A DNA stretch of 64,000 nt from Cepaea nemoralis (GCA_014155875.1 JACEFZ010017415.1:546001-610000); one strand, 5' to 3'. Positions 51,401-60,029 are shown, counted from the stretch's first letter. Numbers and translations: made by a program. Notes: generated by a model not told the origin, from the letters alone.

Positions 51401-52124
51401 TGTATGCTACTGAAACTCATCACTGTTGTATGCTACAGAAGTATGGACTGCACAATTAGAAAAGAGGCACTTCAAATATTCATGTTCAGAATGTCATTTT
51501 CCATGAAAATAAAAGCAAAAAAAAAAATGCAAACATCCCAGACAAGCTGGGAACTCAAACAGGGTTAGAGCTGATGAGAGAAATAAAAGAGAACTAAAGT
51601 CAAATAAGTTGGTGGTGTTAAAGGACATTACACGCATATAAAAACCATAATAGAGAGAAAAGTTGCAGGTAGTCACGCAAGAGATGAGCTGCTGTCCAGG
51701 CGGTAGCGAGACATCAATTGATGGACAAACTACTCAGATCATGGGGTAGAGAAATACTGCAGTCAGTTTTCATAGTGGTGACAAAACCTTGTTGATGAGT
51801 TCAGCAGTATCACATCTCATCATGTATATCCCATGTGTTGAGTACATGAATCTATCCTTGTTTTCCTGATTGAAACATTCGGCATCACTCAGATGATCAT
51901 CATCATGTGCAGTTATCTACCTGTAGTTTTGTGTGTGCAGTTTTGACTAATCATCATATTATAGTTTCATACACTTCTTCCTGTCCTTTCAGTCAGCTAG
52001 CCTTCTCTTCGATTGCCGTCAGTTACTGCATCCCACTAAATAGATCCAGATATTTTGGTCAAGACTACACATTCTTGATTGTATTATTTTTCAGGAGATT
52101 GCCAGAAGCTCTATTATGAACTAG
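27332..52124 (+). CDS. MTAP: S-methyl-5'-thioadenosine phosphorylase gene (eight coding exons, first exon unplaced)
   Basis: Cytosolic enzyme that splits methylthioadenosine with phosphate into adenine and methylthioribose-1-phosphate, linking polyamine synthesis to methionine and adenine salvage. The eight exons join in frame to 269 residues and align along the whole human protein from its IGIIGG segment. Active-site blocks seen: [42 protein letters not shown] and TDYDSW. Human Thr18 and Thr197 positions are Ser here, a conservative change. Introns are 1.4, 1.0, 3.1, 1.7, 4.7, 6.4 and 5.8 kb and carry satellites, mariner relics, SINEs and an antisense LINE. The reading frame is intact, so the gene is probably active. 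No promoter was identified because exon 1 is uncertain. Confidence 0.95.
28012..28285 (+). repeat. 71-bp tandem repeat with two hairpins per unit
   Basis: Four units, each starting CTGTTAGGGAAAGTGG; the first is shorter by about 12 bp. Each full unit has GTAGC-GGG-GCTAC and, in two units, CTGACACA-loop-TGTGTCAG. Lies in MTAP intron 2. Confidence 0.93.
28809..28867 (+). CDS. MTAP: MTAP exon 3
   Basis: Acceptor TTTAG, donor GTAAGA. Encodes [19 protein letters not shown] and the first two bases of the active-site Arg codon. Ends in phase 2. Confidence 0.95.
29883..30050 (+). CDS. MTAP: MTAP exon 4
   Basis: Acceptor TTTTAG, donor GTAGAC (weak at +3 to +6). Completes the Arg and continues [19 protein letters not shown], then [13 protein letters not shown] and IVLIDDFID. 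Carries the active-site His and the Thr-Ala-Cys-Gly strand. Ends in phase 2. Confidence 0.95.
30300..31110 (-). pseudogene. mariner transposase relic, antisense in MTAP intron 4
   Basis: Minus strand, in order: VCARWVP (about 30885, end of the helix-turn-helix linker), [20 protein letters not shown] (about 30755-30815, the GDETW block with Glu changed to Lys), [20 protein letters not shown], then [18 protein letters not shown] and a degraded YSP..NFHLFG region near 30450. Many stops and frameshifts. The order and blocks match mariner transposases. Confidence 0.8.
31940..32110 (+). pseudogene. mariner transposase fragment
   Basis: The frame gives [20 protein letters not shown], then [13 protein letters not shown], the [17 protein letters not shown] signature. 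Flanks are decayed. Lies in MTAP intron 4. Confidence 0.75.
32272..32414 (+). mobile_element. Short SINE, (GAA)n tail, family A copy 3
   Basis: A 143-bp unit homologous to the copies at 20708 and 25141. A perfect 12-bp target-site duplication AGATTTTCATCT lies at 32260-32271 and 32415-32426. In MTAP intron 4, sense orientation. Confidence 0.93.
33108..33210 (+). CDS. MTAP: MTAP exon 5
   Basis: Acceptor TTCTAAG, donor GTAAGT. Encodes [11 protein letters not shown], then [17 protein letters not shown], matching the human SFYDG and HIPMAEPFCP blocks. Ends in phase 0. Confidence 0.93.
33345..34100 (+). repeat. Second 84-bp satellite, palindromic
   Basis: Period 84 (AAAGGACTACC at 33443 and 33527), about nine units, nearly identical to each other. 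Each unit is built from two related halves (39 and 45 bp) that both contain GACTACCTGTAGTC, a perfect 6-bp palindrome with a 2-nt centre. Not evidently related to the 23-kb satellite. In MTAP intron 5. Confidence 0.96.
34116..34365 (-). mobile_element. tRNA-headed SINE, family C, copy 2
   Basis: Reverse-complement match to 11488-11707 and to 58110-58385 (shared GTGGATTAGCTTCCCTATTA and CTGACTTCAGAGGTACTTGT). The head (right end) is more decayed than in the 58-kb copy. In MTAP intron 5. Confidence 0.75.
34944..35096 (+). CDS. MTAP: MTAP exon 6 (base-binding segment)
   Basis: Acceptor CCCGTAG, donor GTGAGA, 51 codons, phase 0. A second AG seven bases downstream would give a frame with a stop and is not used. 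Encodes [18 protein letters not shown], then [13 protein letters not shown]. The spacing from FCP to GTM equals the human protein with no gap. Confidence 0.94.
35268..35456 (+). mobile_element. tRNA-headed SINE with 16-bp target-site duplication
   Basis: Head TGTGGCGAAGTGGTCAAGCC (A-box region) and GTGGGTTTGATTCCGG (B box), 189 bp in all. The duplication ATATATGTTAGTGGGA at 35252-35267 and 35457-35472 is perfect, so this is a recent insertion. In MTAP intron 6, sense orientation. Confidence 0.92.
35720..39407 (-). pseudogene. Nearly full-length I/Nimb-like LINE, antisense in MTAP intron 6
   Basis: Minus strand from 39407. Endonuclease: VLYWNCASF (the WN motif), VVLQETQLG (catalytic Glu), a stop at about 39066, then [15 protein letters not shown] (GDFNA) and, after a frame change, SDHYP. 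Linker: [92 protein letters not shown] (FVDD, both Asp kept). RNase [28 protein letters not shown] and [18 protein letters not shown] late [11 protein letters not shown] may be a zinc-binding remnant. It has several frameshifts (near 39030, 38650, 38460, 37800 and 36720) but is the best copy of its family here. Confidence 0.93.
39758..39844 (+). CDS. MTAP: MTAP exon 7
   Basis: Acceptor TTGCCAG, donor CT/GTAAGCA, 29 codons, phase 0. Encodes [20 protein letters not shown], then DSWREDHEA. The Asp residues of TDYD contact the purine in this family. The donor nonamer is identical to one repeated in the satellite downstream in the same intron. Confidence 0.95.
40646..40920 (+). repeat. About 90-bp tandem repeat, three units
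   Basis: Imperfect units with GTAGACATTACTAGAA, GGACAGGAGATCAGYAATTA, GGAACTCACC and CAGCATACACATGTATGTA. In MTAP intron 7. Confidence 0.85.
40921..41335 (+). other. Possible old SINE
   Basis: About 400 bp starting GGCGCAGCCATGACTGAAAGG and ending in an A/G-rich GAAGAACAAAGAAGAAGAA tail. The head is vaguely tRNA-like but the B box is not convincing, and no second copy is visible in the window. Confidence 0.3.
41713..45695 (+). repeat. 4-kb 50/54-bp satellite with nested higher-order repeats
   Basis: Monomer: CCACCATGCTGGGGATTGAT, TCCATACCAGTGTCTCTGTA, AGCACACACA (50 bp), with a 54-bp form carrying an extra CTCA. The two mostly alternate, giving a 104-bp dimer. Rare variants mark larger periods: GCTCGAGATTTATT at about 42391, 43118 and 43897 (about 728 and 778 bp apart) and GCTGGCGATTG at 44992 and 45304 (312 bp). 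About 75 monomers in MTAP intron 7. Each has CTGTAAGCA in the sense strand. Confidence 0.97.
46209..46331 (+). CDS. MTAP: MTAP exon 8
   Basis: Acceptor TCAAATAG, donor GTACAC, 41 codons, phase 0. Encodes [20 protein letters not shown], then [18 protein letters not shown], matching the human VLKTLKENANKAKSLLL and IPQIGSTEWSE segments. Confidence 0.93.
46332..47845. other. Start of MTAP intron 8, no recognised element
   Basis: AT-rich intronic sequence; small open frames carry no recognised domain. Confidence 0.5.
47850..48440 (+). pseudogene. I/Nimb-like LINE 3' fragment (RNase H)
   Basis: RNase H remnant: [34 protein letters not shown], then [11 protein letters not shown] and, one frame over, [12 protein letters not shown]. 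Matches the RNase H of 35720-39407. Ends with CTCAACTCAACTCAACTCAT (48421-48440), a pentamer tail that also appears in decayed form near 12010. 5' truncated. Confidence 0.8.
48963..49335 (+). mobile_element. tRNA-headed SINE, family B, copy A
   Basis: Head with GACTGCGTGGTCTCAAGG and GGGTTCATTCCCCGG; 373 bp. Perfect 16-bp target-site duplication TAAATATTAGAGGTAT at 48947-48962 and 49336-49351. In MTAP intron 8. Confidence 0.93.
49381..49745 (-). mobile_element. tRNA-headed SINE, family B, copy B (inverted)
   Basis: Reverse-complement homologue of copy A over almost its whole length. The head at the right end has GGCTGAGTGGTCTTGAGG and GGGTTCAAGCCCC, closer to a tRNA than copy A. The 3' end is slightly shorter. 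Only 45 bp separates the two copies. Confidence 0.9.
50264..51436 (+). repeat. 26-bp satellite, about 45 units, inside a LINE relic
   Basis: Unit TGTTGTATGCTACTAAAACT CACCAC with few variants (GTT/ATT, GC/GT). The flanks on both sides are consecutive parts of the RTE reverse transcriptase, and the unit itself reads in that frame. In MTAP intron 8. Confidence 0.97.
52095..52124 (+). CDS. MTAP: MTAP exon 9 (terminal, nine codons and stop)
   Basis: Acceptor ATTTTTCAG, phase 0, encodes EIARSSIMN and TAG. It aligns with the human C-terminal NMAQFSVLL but stops sooner. Short, so identified mainly by phase, the polypyrimidine acceptor and the poly(A) signal downstream. Confidence 0.75.
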   Translation, partial: EIARSSIMN

Positions 52125-52580
52125 ACTGCAGACTGCCAAGATTGTCAACGTATGTTTCTGTACTTTGACTACGTACATTTATAAGATTGTCAACGTATGT
52201 TTCTGTACTTTGACTACGTACATTTAAAGATTGTCAACCTATGTTTCTGTACTTTGACTACGTACATTTATAAGATTGTCAACCTATGTTTCTGTACTTT
52301 GACTACGTACATTTAAAGATTGTCAACCTATGTTTCTGTACTTTGACTACGTACATTTATAAGATTGTCAACCTATGTTTCTGTACTTTGACTACGTACA
52401 TTTATAAGATTGTCGACATATGTTTCTGTACTTTGACTGCGTACATTTATAAGGCTCAGAAAAGTACTTCCTTGTTTGAAATGGATATATTGTATGCTAC
52501 TGTTGGTTGAACTAATTAGATATTTGTTGTTTCTTGTCTAAGACTGAATTGAAATAAAACTGCTGACTTTGAGAATTGTG
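52125..52580 (+). other. MTAP: MTAP 3' untranslated region with poly(A) signal
   Basis: From the stop codon to about 25 bp after AATAAA at 52553-52558. Most of it is a tandem repeat (next entry). The end is inferred from the signal; no transcript evidence is available. Confidence 0.6.
52132..52455 (+). repeat. 43-45-bp tandem repeat in the MTAP 3' UTR
   Basis: Seven units of AGATTGTCAACSTATGTTTC TGTACTTTGACTACGTACAT TTATA, two of them shorter by about two bases. It starts within eight bases of the stop codon. Confidence 0.95.
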
Positions 52581-53214
52581 TGATCAACTAGAATCAGCTT
52601 CTGTGAAAGAATTCCACTTGTAAAGCAAAGACAATGCAGAATTGACTGTGAAATCTGCTGTGTGTGCAATGAATTACAATATAGCACTCTACTGACTTCA
52701 AACACTGATATCAATTGTCATCACATTTTGCTTGAGTGCAATCTCCTGGCAGCATTTACTTTTTCAAATTTACCAACGCTAACACACAAAATATTAGATG
52801 ACAGATATTTGTAAGGCACATTTAAAGCTCTATGTTTTTTTGCCCCAGAATTAAGTGTACTTTGTTTTGGTGCGTTGGATATAGAATACCCAATCTGTGC
52901 TAGTAATATGTCACAGGTACATCACTGTATCTTTTATCTATCTGTGCAGTTAACAACATGCGCGCACGCAGGCAGGCAGGTAGACAGACAGACAGATATA
53001 CCCGCACTGCACAATGTTTGGTCAATACACAGAATGAATATGGTTATCAAACATATATTGTTTAAATATACCTGACTGTATTAATTGAAGTTGACTTTCT
53101 GATTGTTTATTCATGTGGCAGTTACATACATGTTACAGTTTTCATTTGTTATTTATAATCTTTGTTATACTGATATTGTTTTAAATCAATATTCCTGCCA
53201 ACTCAGATACATCA

Positions 53215-53870
53215 CTTGTTCAATAAATGTAGAGAACTATACAGATAAATAATCCTTTCATTATATTTAGAGAACTATACAGATAAGTGATTCCATCAGT
53301 AAATGTAGAAAACTATACTGATAAATAATTCCATCAGTAAATGTAGAGAACTATACAGATAAATAATTGCTTGAGTAGTTAGTTAGTTAGTCGAGGTTCT
53401 ACCTTCACGGCAATGGGTCATCCCCATTATGCTCTGTTCCTGTGCCAGTGAATATCACACAAAATGCTGTCCAGTGTGAAAAGTGGAACAGACAGGAGTC
53501 TCGGCAATCCAACAGCCCACACAGGTACACTGAGCATAACGCTGCTGCCAGAATGCCAACACAAAAGTCCTCCACGAAAACCACAGTTCATCGTCGATGG
53601 AATCGGCAGTCACCAGAAAGACCTCATTGACTCGGGTTTTCTCACATGGCGCTGTCTCTATCTTCAGTAATTGTAGAGAACTATACTGATAAATAATTCC
53701 ATCAGTTAATGTAGAGAACTATACAGATAAACAATTCCTTCAGTTAATGTAGAGAACTATACAGATAAACAATTCCTTCAGTTAATGTAGAGAACTATAC
53801 AGATAAACAATTCCTTCAGTTAATGTAGAGAACTATACAGATAAGTCATTCTTTTAGTACATTTATAGAA
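53215..53870 (+). repeat. 38-bp tandem repeat, split by a SINE-like insertion
   Basis: Units AATGTAGAGAACTATACAGA TAAACAATTCCTTCAGTT at 53225-53380 and again at 53665-53860. The middle is occupied by an unrelated 285-bp insert. Confidence 0.93.
53381..53665 (-). mobile_element. SINE/LINE-tail element with (ACTA)n end, family D
   Basis: Its 3' end (left side) is TAGTTAGTTAGTTAG followed by CGAGGTTCTACCTTCACGGC. The same tail, on the other strand, is at 58563-58625 with a different body. The (ACTA)n end matches the tail of the LINE at 13079-14688, suggesting shared mobilisation. Inserted in the 38-bp array. Confidence 0.65.
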
Positions 53871-54084
53871 CCAATATAATTACAAATCACAGTTTTACAT
53901 GTAGATGACAGCTGCATCAGGGATGGTTACAGTGCACCATTTTCTGTTTCCATCTGTTGTTTGACTTTTCAAATTCTGACGGCTACTTTAGCCATAAGTA
54001 GCGTCATGGCCAGACCTCAGGACAGTTTGAAATGTAACAACAAACACAACCTGGCTCCCAGGTGGCCCCAGCATAATATGGGTA

Positions 54085-54830
54085 CCAGGAAATGTCATGG
54101 GAAGTCAAGGCCACCCACGGTACACATCAGCCAGCCATAGGAAGTCAAGGCCACCCGTGGGACACATCAGACAACCAGGAAGTCAAGGCCACCCGTGGGA
54201 CACATCAGCCAGCCATAGGAAGTCAAGGCAACCCGTGGGACACATCAGCCAGCCATAGGAAGTCAAGGCAACCCGTGGGACACATCAGCCAGCCATAGGA
54301 AATCAAGGCCACCCGTGGGACACATCAGCCAGCAAGTCAAGGCCACCCGTGGGACACAGCCAGGAAGTCAAGGCCACCCGTGGGACACATCAACCAGCCA
54401 TAGGAAGTCAAGGCCACCTGTGGGACACATCAGCCAGCCATAGGCAGTCAAAGCCACCCGTGGGACACATCAGCCATGGGACACAACTGTGGGACACATC
54501 AGCCAGCCATAGGAAGTCAAGGCCACCCGTGGGACACAGCCAGCCATAGTAAGTCAAGGCCACCTGTGGGACACTCAGCCAGCCATAGTAAGTCAAGGCC
54601 ACCCATGGGACACAGCCAGCCATAGTAAGTCAAGGCCACCCATGGGACACAGCCAGCCATAGTAAGTCAAGGCCACCCATGGGACACAGCCAGCCATAGT
54701 AAGTCAAGGCCACCTGTGGGACACTCAGCCAGCCAGCACCGCCTGGTCTACACAAATACATAGGAAGTCAAGGCCACCCATGGGACATGTCAGCCAGCCA
54801 TAGGAAGTCAAGCCCATCCGTGGGACACAT
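54085..54830 (+). repeat. 40-bp tandem repeat with internal deletions
   Basis: Unit CAGCCAGCCATAGGAAGTCA AGGCCACCCGTGGGACACAT, about 19 units with deletions of a few to about 20 bases. Confidence 0.95.
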
Positions 54831-55004
54831 CATGACAGGAATATCAACAGATGATTCTTCTAGTTTGGGGCTTTAGGAACTTTTCTTACTTGTGCAATTT
54901 TTGTTTTCATAATAATAATAGTAATTGGAATTCATTAATAAAACAACACACTCAGCTGTAAAACATAATTTGCTCATGAAATGATTTCATTAACACTATG
55001 AGGG

Positions 55005-55046
55005 GGATTGATTCCACACCAATGTCTCTGTAAGCACACACACTCA

Positions 55047-55048
<2 letters not shown>
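55005..55048 (+). repeat. Single stray monomer of the 50/54-bp satellite
   Basis: GGGGATTGATTCCACACCAA TGTCTCTGTAAGCACACACA CTCACC, nearly identical to units at 41.7-45.7 kb, but alone and 9 kb away. It runs straight into an (AT)n tract. Confidence 0.95.

Positions 55049-55102
<54 letters not shown>
55049..55102 (+). repeat. (AT)n microsatellite
   Basis: About 27 AT dinucleotides directly after the stray satellite monomer. Confidence 0.98.
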
Positions 55103-55105
<3 letters not shown>

Positions 55106-55914
55106 TGTGTTCAGTATCAGAACATGGCAGTGATCATTTGTTGGGGTGAGGACAGATGGAAATGTTGAATGATCTGATCGTGTGTTATCTCGAGTGGTGT
55201 GCAGCTGCACTAACCAACTCTCAAACATTAATCAGTGCACAGTTGCCTGGTATTGCTAATTGACGTAAGAATATGGTGAACCATGCTGATGTTAACAAGA
55301 TGCTCAATGTAGAACTGATCACATGATTATTAGAATTCAGATTTCAAGATATTGTGCTTTGTGATTGCAGGAATGTGTACCTCATGTTAGTATTAAAATA
55401 CAATTATATTCTGTCATTATTGTATATCAGTCCTTTTAAGTACACAAAATTAAAAATTGAAATTGTCTTGCCTTTTTTCATGATCTGATAATTAATTAAT
55501 GTGTCTGTACTGGTTACCAAATTACCCACAGAAACGTGACAAAAACCAAAAATGCATGATCTTGAAAAGTACAGTAATGGAGCAAGACAACCCACTGGAA
55601 AAAAAAACAAATTTTTCTCCTTGCATAAATTACAGAGTATTTTGTTCCATCGTTGTATAAATGGCCACTGTAAGTCATTTGTGTTGCTATAAATGACCCA
55701 GATTCCTAAAAGACAGTCAATACCAGACTACTACATTCTTGCCCTGCCTTGTAGCCCTCAATGGAATGTAGTCCCTCAACCAACTCACTCCAAGCCCTCA
55801 CATCTTTTGATATCTCCTGGAGTGCCCTTCATGTCCTCCACATATTATACACCAATCTCTAACTCTCTTCTCCATGTGTTTAGCTCCCTCTAGTTCTTTT
55901 GTCCTGTGGGTTCC
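55103..55914. other. No recognisable feature
   Basis: AT-rich sequence without a gene or repeat that I can support. Confidence 0.45.
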
Positions 55915-56800
55915 AGAGGAAAGACTTTCTAGTGGTACTATTAACTGTGTTCTCAGTGTCCGTCCTGTCCAGTGGTACTATTAACTGTGTTCTCAGTGTC
56001 CGTCCTGTCCAGTGGTACTATTAACTGTGTTCTCAGTGTACTGTGCAGTGGTACTATTAACTGGATTTCTCAGTGTACTGTGCAGTGGTACTATTAACTG
56101 GTGTTCTCAGTGTACTGTCCAGTGGTACTATTAACTGGTGTTCTCAGTGTCCTGTCCAGTGGTACTATTAACTGTGTTCTCAGTGTCTGTCCTGTCCAGT
56201 GGTACTATTAACTGTGTTCTCAGTGTCTGTCCTGTCCAGTGGTACTATTAACTGTGTTCTCAGTGTCTGTCCTGTCCAGTGGTACTATTAACTGGTGTTC
56301 TCAGTGTACTGTCCAGTGGTACTATTAACTGGTGTTCTCAGTGTCCTGTCCAGTGGTACTATTAACTGTGTTCTCAGTGTACTGTCCAGTGGTACTATTA
56401 ACTGTGTTCTCAGTGTTCGTCGTGTCCAGTGGTACTATTAACTGTGTTCTCAGTGTCCTGTCCAGTGGTACTATTTACTGTGTTCTTAGTGTCCTGTCCA
56501 GTGGTACTATTTACTGGATTTCTCAGTGTCCGTCCTGTCCAGTGGTACTATTAACTGTGTTCTCAGTGTCCTGTCCAGTGGTACTATTTACTGGATTTCT
56601 CAGTGTCCTGTCCAGTGGTACTATTTACTGGATTTCTCAGTGTCCTGTCCAGTGGTACTATTAACTGGATTTCTCAGTGTCCTGTCCAGTGGTACTATTA
56701 ACTGGATTTCTCAGTGTCCTATCCAGTGGTACTATTAACTGTGTTCTTAGTGTCCTGTCCAGTGGTACTATTTACTGGATTTCTCAGTGTCCGTCCTGTC
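55915..56800 (+). repeat. 36-40-bp tandem repeat
   Basis: Unit CAGTGGTACTATTAACTGTG TTCTCAGTGTCCTGTC with length variants (extra GTC, ACTGGATTT for ACTGTGTT), about 23 units. Confidence 0.95.
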
Positions 56801-56904
56801 CAATGACAGCATCTTTTCCTCACCTCAGTGATTCTCTAGGATTTGTTTAGTTCTCTCCATGAGTTCCACATTGGTGATTCTGTCACACCATTTTAGCCCT
56901 ATTC

Positions 56905-57300
56905 TATGTTTGTATTTTATTAGTAATTGTTTCAGTCATTCCACATGTTTGTATTTTATTAGTAATTGTTTCAGTCATTCCACATGTTTGTATTTTATTA
57001 GTAATTGTTTCAGTCATTCCACATGTTTGTATTTATTAGTAATTGTTTCAGTCATTCCACATGTTTGTATTTTATTAGTAATTGTTTCAGTCATTCCACA
57101 TGTTTGTATTTTATTAGTAATTGTTTCAGTCATTCCACATGTTTGTATTTTATTAGTAATTGTTTCAGTCATTCCACATGTTTGTATTTTATTAGTAATT
57201 GTTTCAGTCATTCCACATGTTTGTATTTTATTAGTAATTGTTTCAGTCATTCCACATGTTTGTATTTTATTAGTAATTGTTTCAGTCATTCCACATGTTT
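56905..57300 (+). repeat. 39-bp tandem repeat, ten units
   Basis: Unit TTTGTATTTTATTAGTAATT GTTTCAGTCATTCCACATG, almost perfect; one unit lacks a T. As 39 is divisible by 3 it stays open in several frames (YFISNCFSHSTCL repeats), without any sign of being coding. Confidence 0.97.
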
Positions 57301-58105
57301 GTGATCACACAGTTCTGATTTGACATTAGAGTTAAATGTTCTATATTTATTGCTTGATCTAATTTCTGTTGACTTCCACAAATTTCTTCATGCCATGAAG
57401 GCTTGACTTGCTTTTTGTACTTTATTATTTCTCCCCCCCCCTCCCAACTTTGTCTATCCTTCTACCACCTCTTGAAGTGAGGTTTCACCCAAGGAAACCA
57501 GGTTTTCATGTGCTTGGTTTATTCTCATTAGCTTTGTTTTTTCCCCAATGAAATTGTTAGACTTGATTGTTGCACACATCAAGTGTGTTAATGTTGAATG
57601 TGATCTTGGGTGTGGATCAGAAGGCAGTCTTGTCAGCAAAGTCCTGATCATCAAAGCTGCTCTGTGAGAGTTCACTGAATTCCATTTCTCCTTGTAGGTA
57701 TTCTCTTCATAACTGAGTCTTTCACCTGTAAGAAAAATAAAGATGACAACAGGTATCCATGCCACGCTCTTGTTCCTTTTTCATTAGCTTAACCTTGCGA
57801 AGAACATAAATTGTTTCTTTCTATACCTTTGAGATATCTTACATTGTAGTCATTTCCATGTTCATAAGATGTAGTATATCTCTTGTGTTTCAATTTAATT
57901 TTATTTATATGCAAATGTTGATATAAATTTACATCTGCATCTCTGAAAACGTTTAAATAATGTAGAGATGAGCTAAAATTCTTAATACAAATGTGATCAG
58001 TTTGTATTTTTTTGTAGTATGGTCTCATGGTACCCACATTGTCTTTAGAAATATTTGTACAATAATATCATGTCAATAATTCTTGGGGATTAATTTTTGT
58101 TTTTT
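57301..58105. other. No recognisable feature
   Basis: A 103-residue minus frame at 57454-57765 and another at 57789-58037 have no recognised domain. A short poly-C run lies at 57431-57443. Confidence 0.4.
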
Positions 58106-58109
58106 TTGC

Positions 58110-58385
58110 GCTCACTTGCTTTAAACTCAAGGCTAGACCATACACACTATTTATAGTAGTGATGGACTGATGTGTGCATGTGGATTAGCTTTCCCTATTA
58201 ACAGTGCCCCTCTCCATCAGGCAAACCCACTCCGACTTCAGAGGTACTTGTAATTAACGTCCCCAAGTCAAAGGCGACAGGCCAACATTTTAGTCCAGCT
58301 GTCCGGTGTAAGGGTTGAACCGCTAAACCCGGCATTAAACTGGATGTTTAAGAACAAGCGTTCTTATCCATTCAGCCATGCGGAC
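58110..58385 (-). mobile_element. tRNA-headed SINE, family C, copy 3
   Basis: Best-preserved head of the family: on the minus strand GTCCGCATGGCTGAATGGAT (A-box region) and GCGGTTCAACCCTTACACC (B box). The body matches 34116-34365 and 11488-11707. Confidence 0.82.
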
Positions 58386-58625
58386 CTGCTTTCTTGGTTA
58401 TCATTCATTCATTCTTGATGCAGCTCTAGCTCAATACCGGAGAATTTCCCTAGTAGTACCATTGAGCTTACTGCCATCATCTCTTCTACCCTTACTTGCG
58501 CTGCTCTCCCCAGTTCACGTAAATGGCCTCCCTGGCCTGGTGGGTCACCATAAGATCAGGAATGGAGCATAATGGGGACAACCCGTTGCCGTGAAGTTGG
58601 AACCTCGACTAACTAATCAACCAAC
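58386..58625 (+). mobile_element. SINE/LINE-tail element with (ACTA)n-like end, family D
   Basis: The last 60 bp (GAGCATAATGGGGACAACCC, GTTGCCGTGAAGTTGGAACC, TCGACTAACTAATC) match the tail of 53381-53665. The body differs, so either the body recombined or these are two 5' variants on one tail. Confidence 0.55.
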
Positions 58626-59165
58626 CATCAGATTTTTTAGGTTGCTTTTTGGCAGCAATATTGAGTTTCCTGAGATGCATAATGTGGTAGTTTCCCCTTG
58701 CTTTCCTCATTTAAATGACAAGTTGCCAGGGTAAGAGGGCACCCAGCTTGTGGTAGTTTCGCTTACAGCAAAGATCATCCCAGAAGTGTCCACTTATTCC
58801 GCTTAAATATAAACTAACAAACATTACATTAGATCTGCTGGCGCTAAATTATGAAAACAAGATAAAAGAACAATTCAACTCGGAAATAAATAACAGTGCT
58901 AAGTTTATTAACGCAATCTTTGTGTAATAAAACAATGAACTCATGTACAAGACACCAACATATATCGCTAACTATGTCACACTTCTTGATTCACTGCTGT
59001 TAGTGTATATCTCACCGAGAGCTCCATATTAGTGATCATTTGAGTCCTCTTATTCCGCACAGGTACCAATTACACAATGTCCCCACTGATCTTTTGTCTC
59101 AATTACATTTGAATTAATTATGATTACCAATCCAGGATATTCTTGACTGATGAAACTATCAGTAC
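58626..59165. other. No recognisable feature
   Basis: AT-rich sequence; nothing can be supported. Confidence 0.4.
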
Positions 59166-59170
59166 AAACT

Positions 59171-59355
59171 GTATGGGCATACACACACATGTATTACATG
59201 TATATGTGTTACTGGGCCCATAAGGGAAGCAAAGAATACTAACACAGTAACCTACCATGTCTGTTGTATGGGCACACATATGTATGTGACAGTGTTACTG
59301 GGCCCATAAGGGAAGCAAAGAACACTAACACAGTAACCTACCATGCCTGTTGTAA
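59171..59355 (+). repeat. About 95-bp direct duplication
   Basis: Two copies starting GTATGGGCA at 59171 and 59266, both with GTGTTACTGGGCCCATAAGG and AACACAGTAACCTACCATG. Confidence 0.9.
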
Positions 59356-60029
59356 GAAGCAATTAAGGTGGGTTGGCATGAGACTGGCTACCTCATCTCA
59401 TATAAAACTTGAACTGCATAATCCAGCCAATCATGAACAAGTCTATACAGGGCTAGGCACGAGTTTAGTTGAGGGTCAATGACTGATTAGAAGATGAAGA
59501 CATGAACATGTAGCAAGAAGGATTGATGAATATACTTGCATGGACGGATGAGTTGTTAGTGACAGAATCAATTTGATCATGTTAAAAACCAGCAGTTTTG
59601 TAAAAATGTTCAAATATACAGATAAAAGATTATTCAATACTCTGGTATCCAACAAATTCTGGTCGTTGCCAAATAAAAAGTAAAAATAAGTCACCAATGA
59701 AGATATGGTTTCAGTCAGTAATGACAGTGTGAAATGTGTAATGCTGACACCAAATCAATGTCACTTGTGGCTTATAATGGAAATTATAATAATTCTGTCC
59801 TGTAAACTGTCTCCAAGTTGGATGGAGCACCAAGCTTCATGTTGGACAGTGATGCTGCTATACCCCTCTCTTGGCCAGCCTGGTAGGACAAACACAAATG
59901 TAGCTTGTTATAACTTAATACCTCTGGAAATACTGGAAAATATAATACTGGAGCTAAGACCATGTCATTGAAAACCTGATACTTTCAGTCGGTCTTCTCA
60001 AAATTTTATTTTTAAGCTTCAACAACTAC

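Larger units (their letters stand above)
48790..51780 (+). pseudogene. RTE-like LINE relic interrupted by two SINEs and a satellite
   Basis: In order: [20 protein letters not shown] (48800-48860, the FDRVxH block); the copy-[21 protein letters not shown] (the RRGVRQGCVLSP block, decayed, about 49336-49385); the copy-[21 protein letters not shown] (the YADD region, decayed, near 49825-49870); [13 protein letters not shown] and [11 protein letters not shown] (50180-50280); the 26-bp array; then [14 protein letters not shown] (51400-51470), which is the thumb motif corresponding to YGCExW. The block order is that of one RTE reverse transcriptase. Fully decayed. Confidence 0.75.

Noticed and set aside
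50264..51436. Sense-strand CTACTAAAAC as repeated branch-point-like motifs
   Set aside because: Only loosely like the TACTAAC consensus, and the last unit is about 650 bp from the next acceptor, too far for normal use.
51565..51600. Hammerhead-ribozyme-like CTGATGAG ... GAAA
   Set aside because: No stem II of usable length between the two motifs and no matching stems I and III were found.
56859..57323. Repetitive 154-codon frame (ISNCFSHSTC units)
   Set aside because: A 39-bp repeat that stays open in several frames at once on both strands, which real coding sequence would not do.
57454..58037. Two minus-strand frames of 103 and 82 codons
   Set aside because: No recognised domain, no splice or promoter context; not enough to call a gene.
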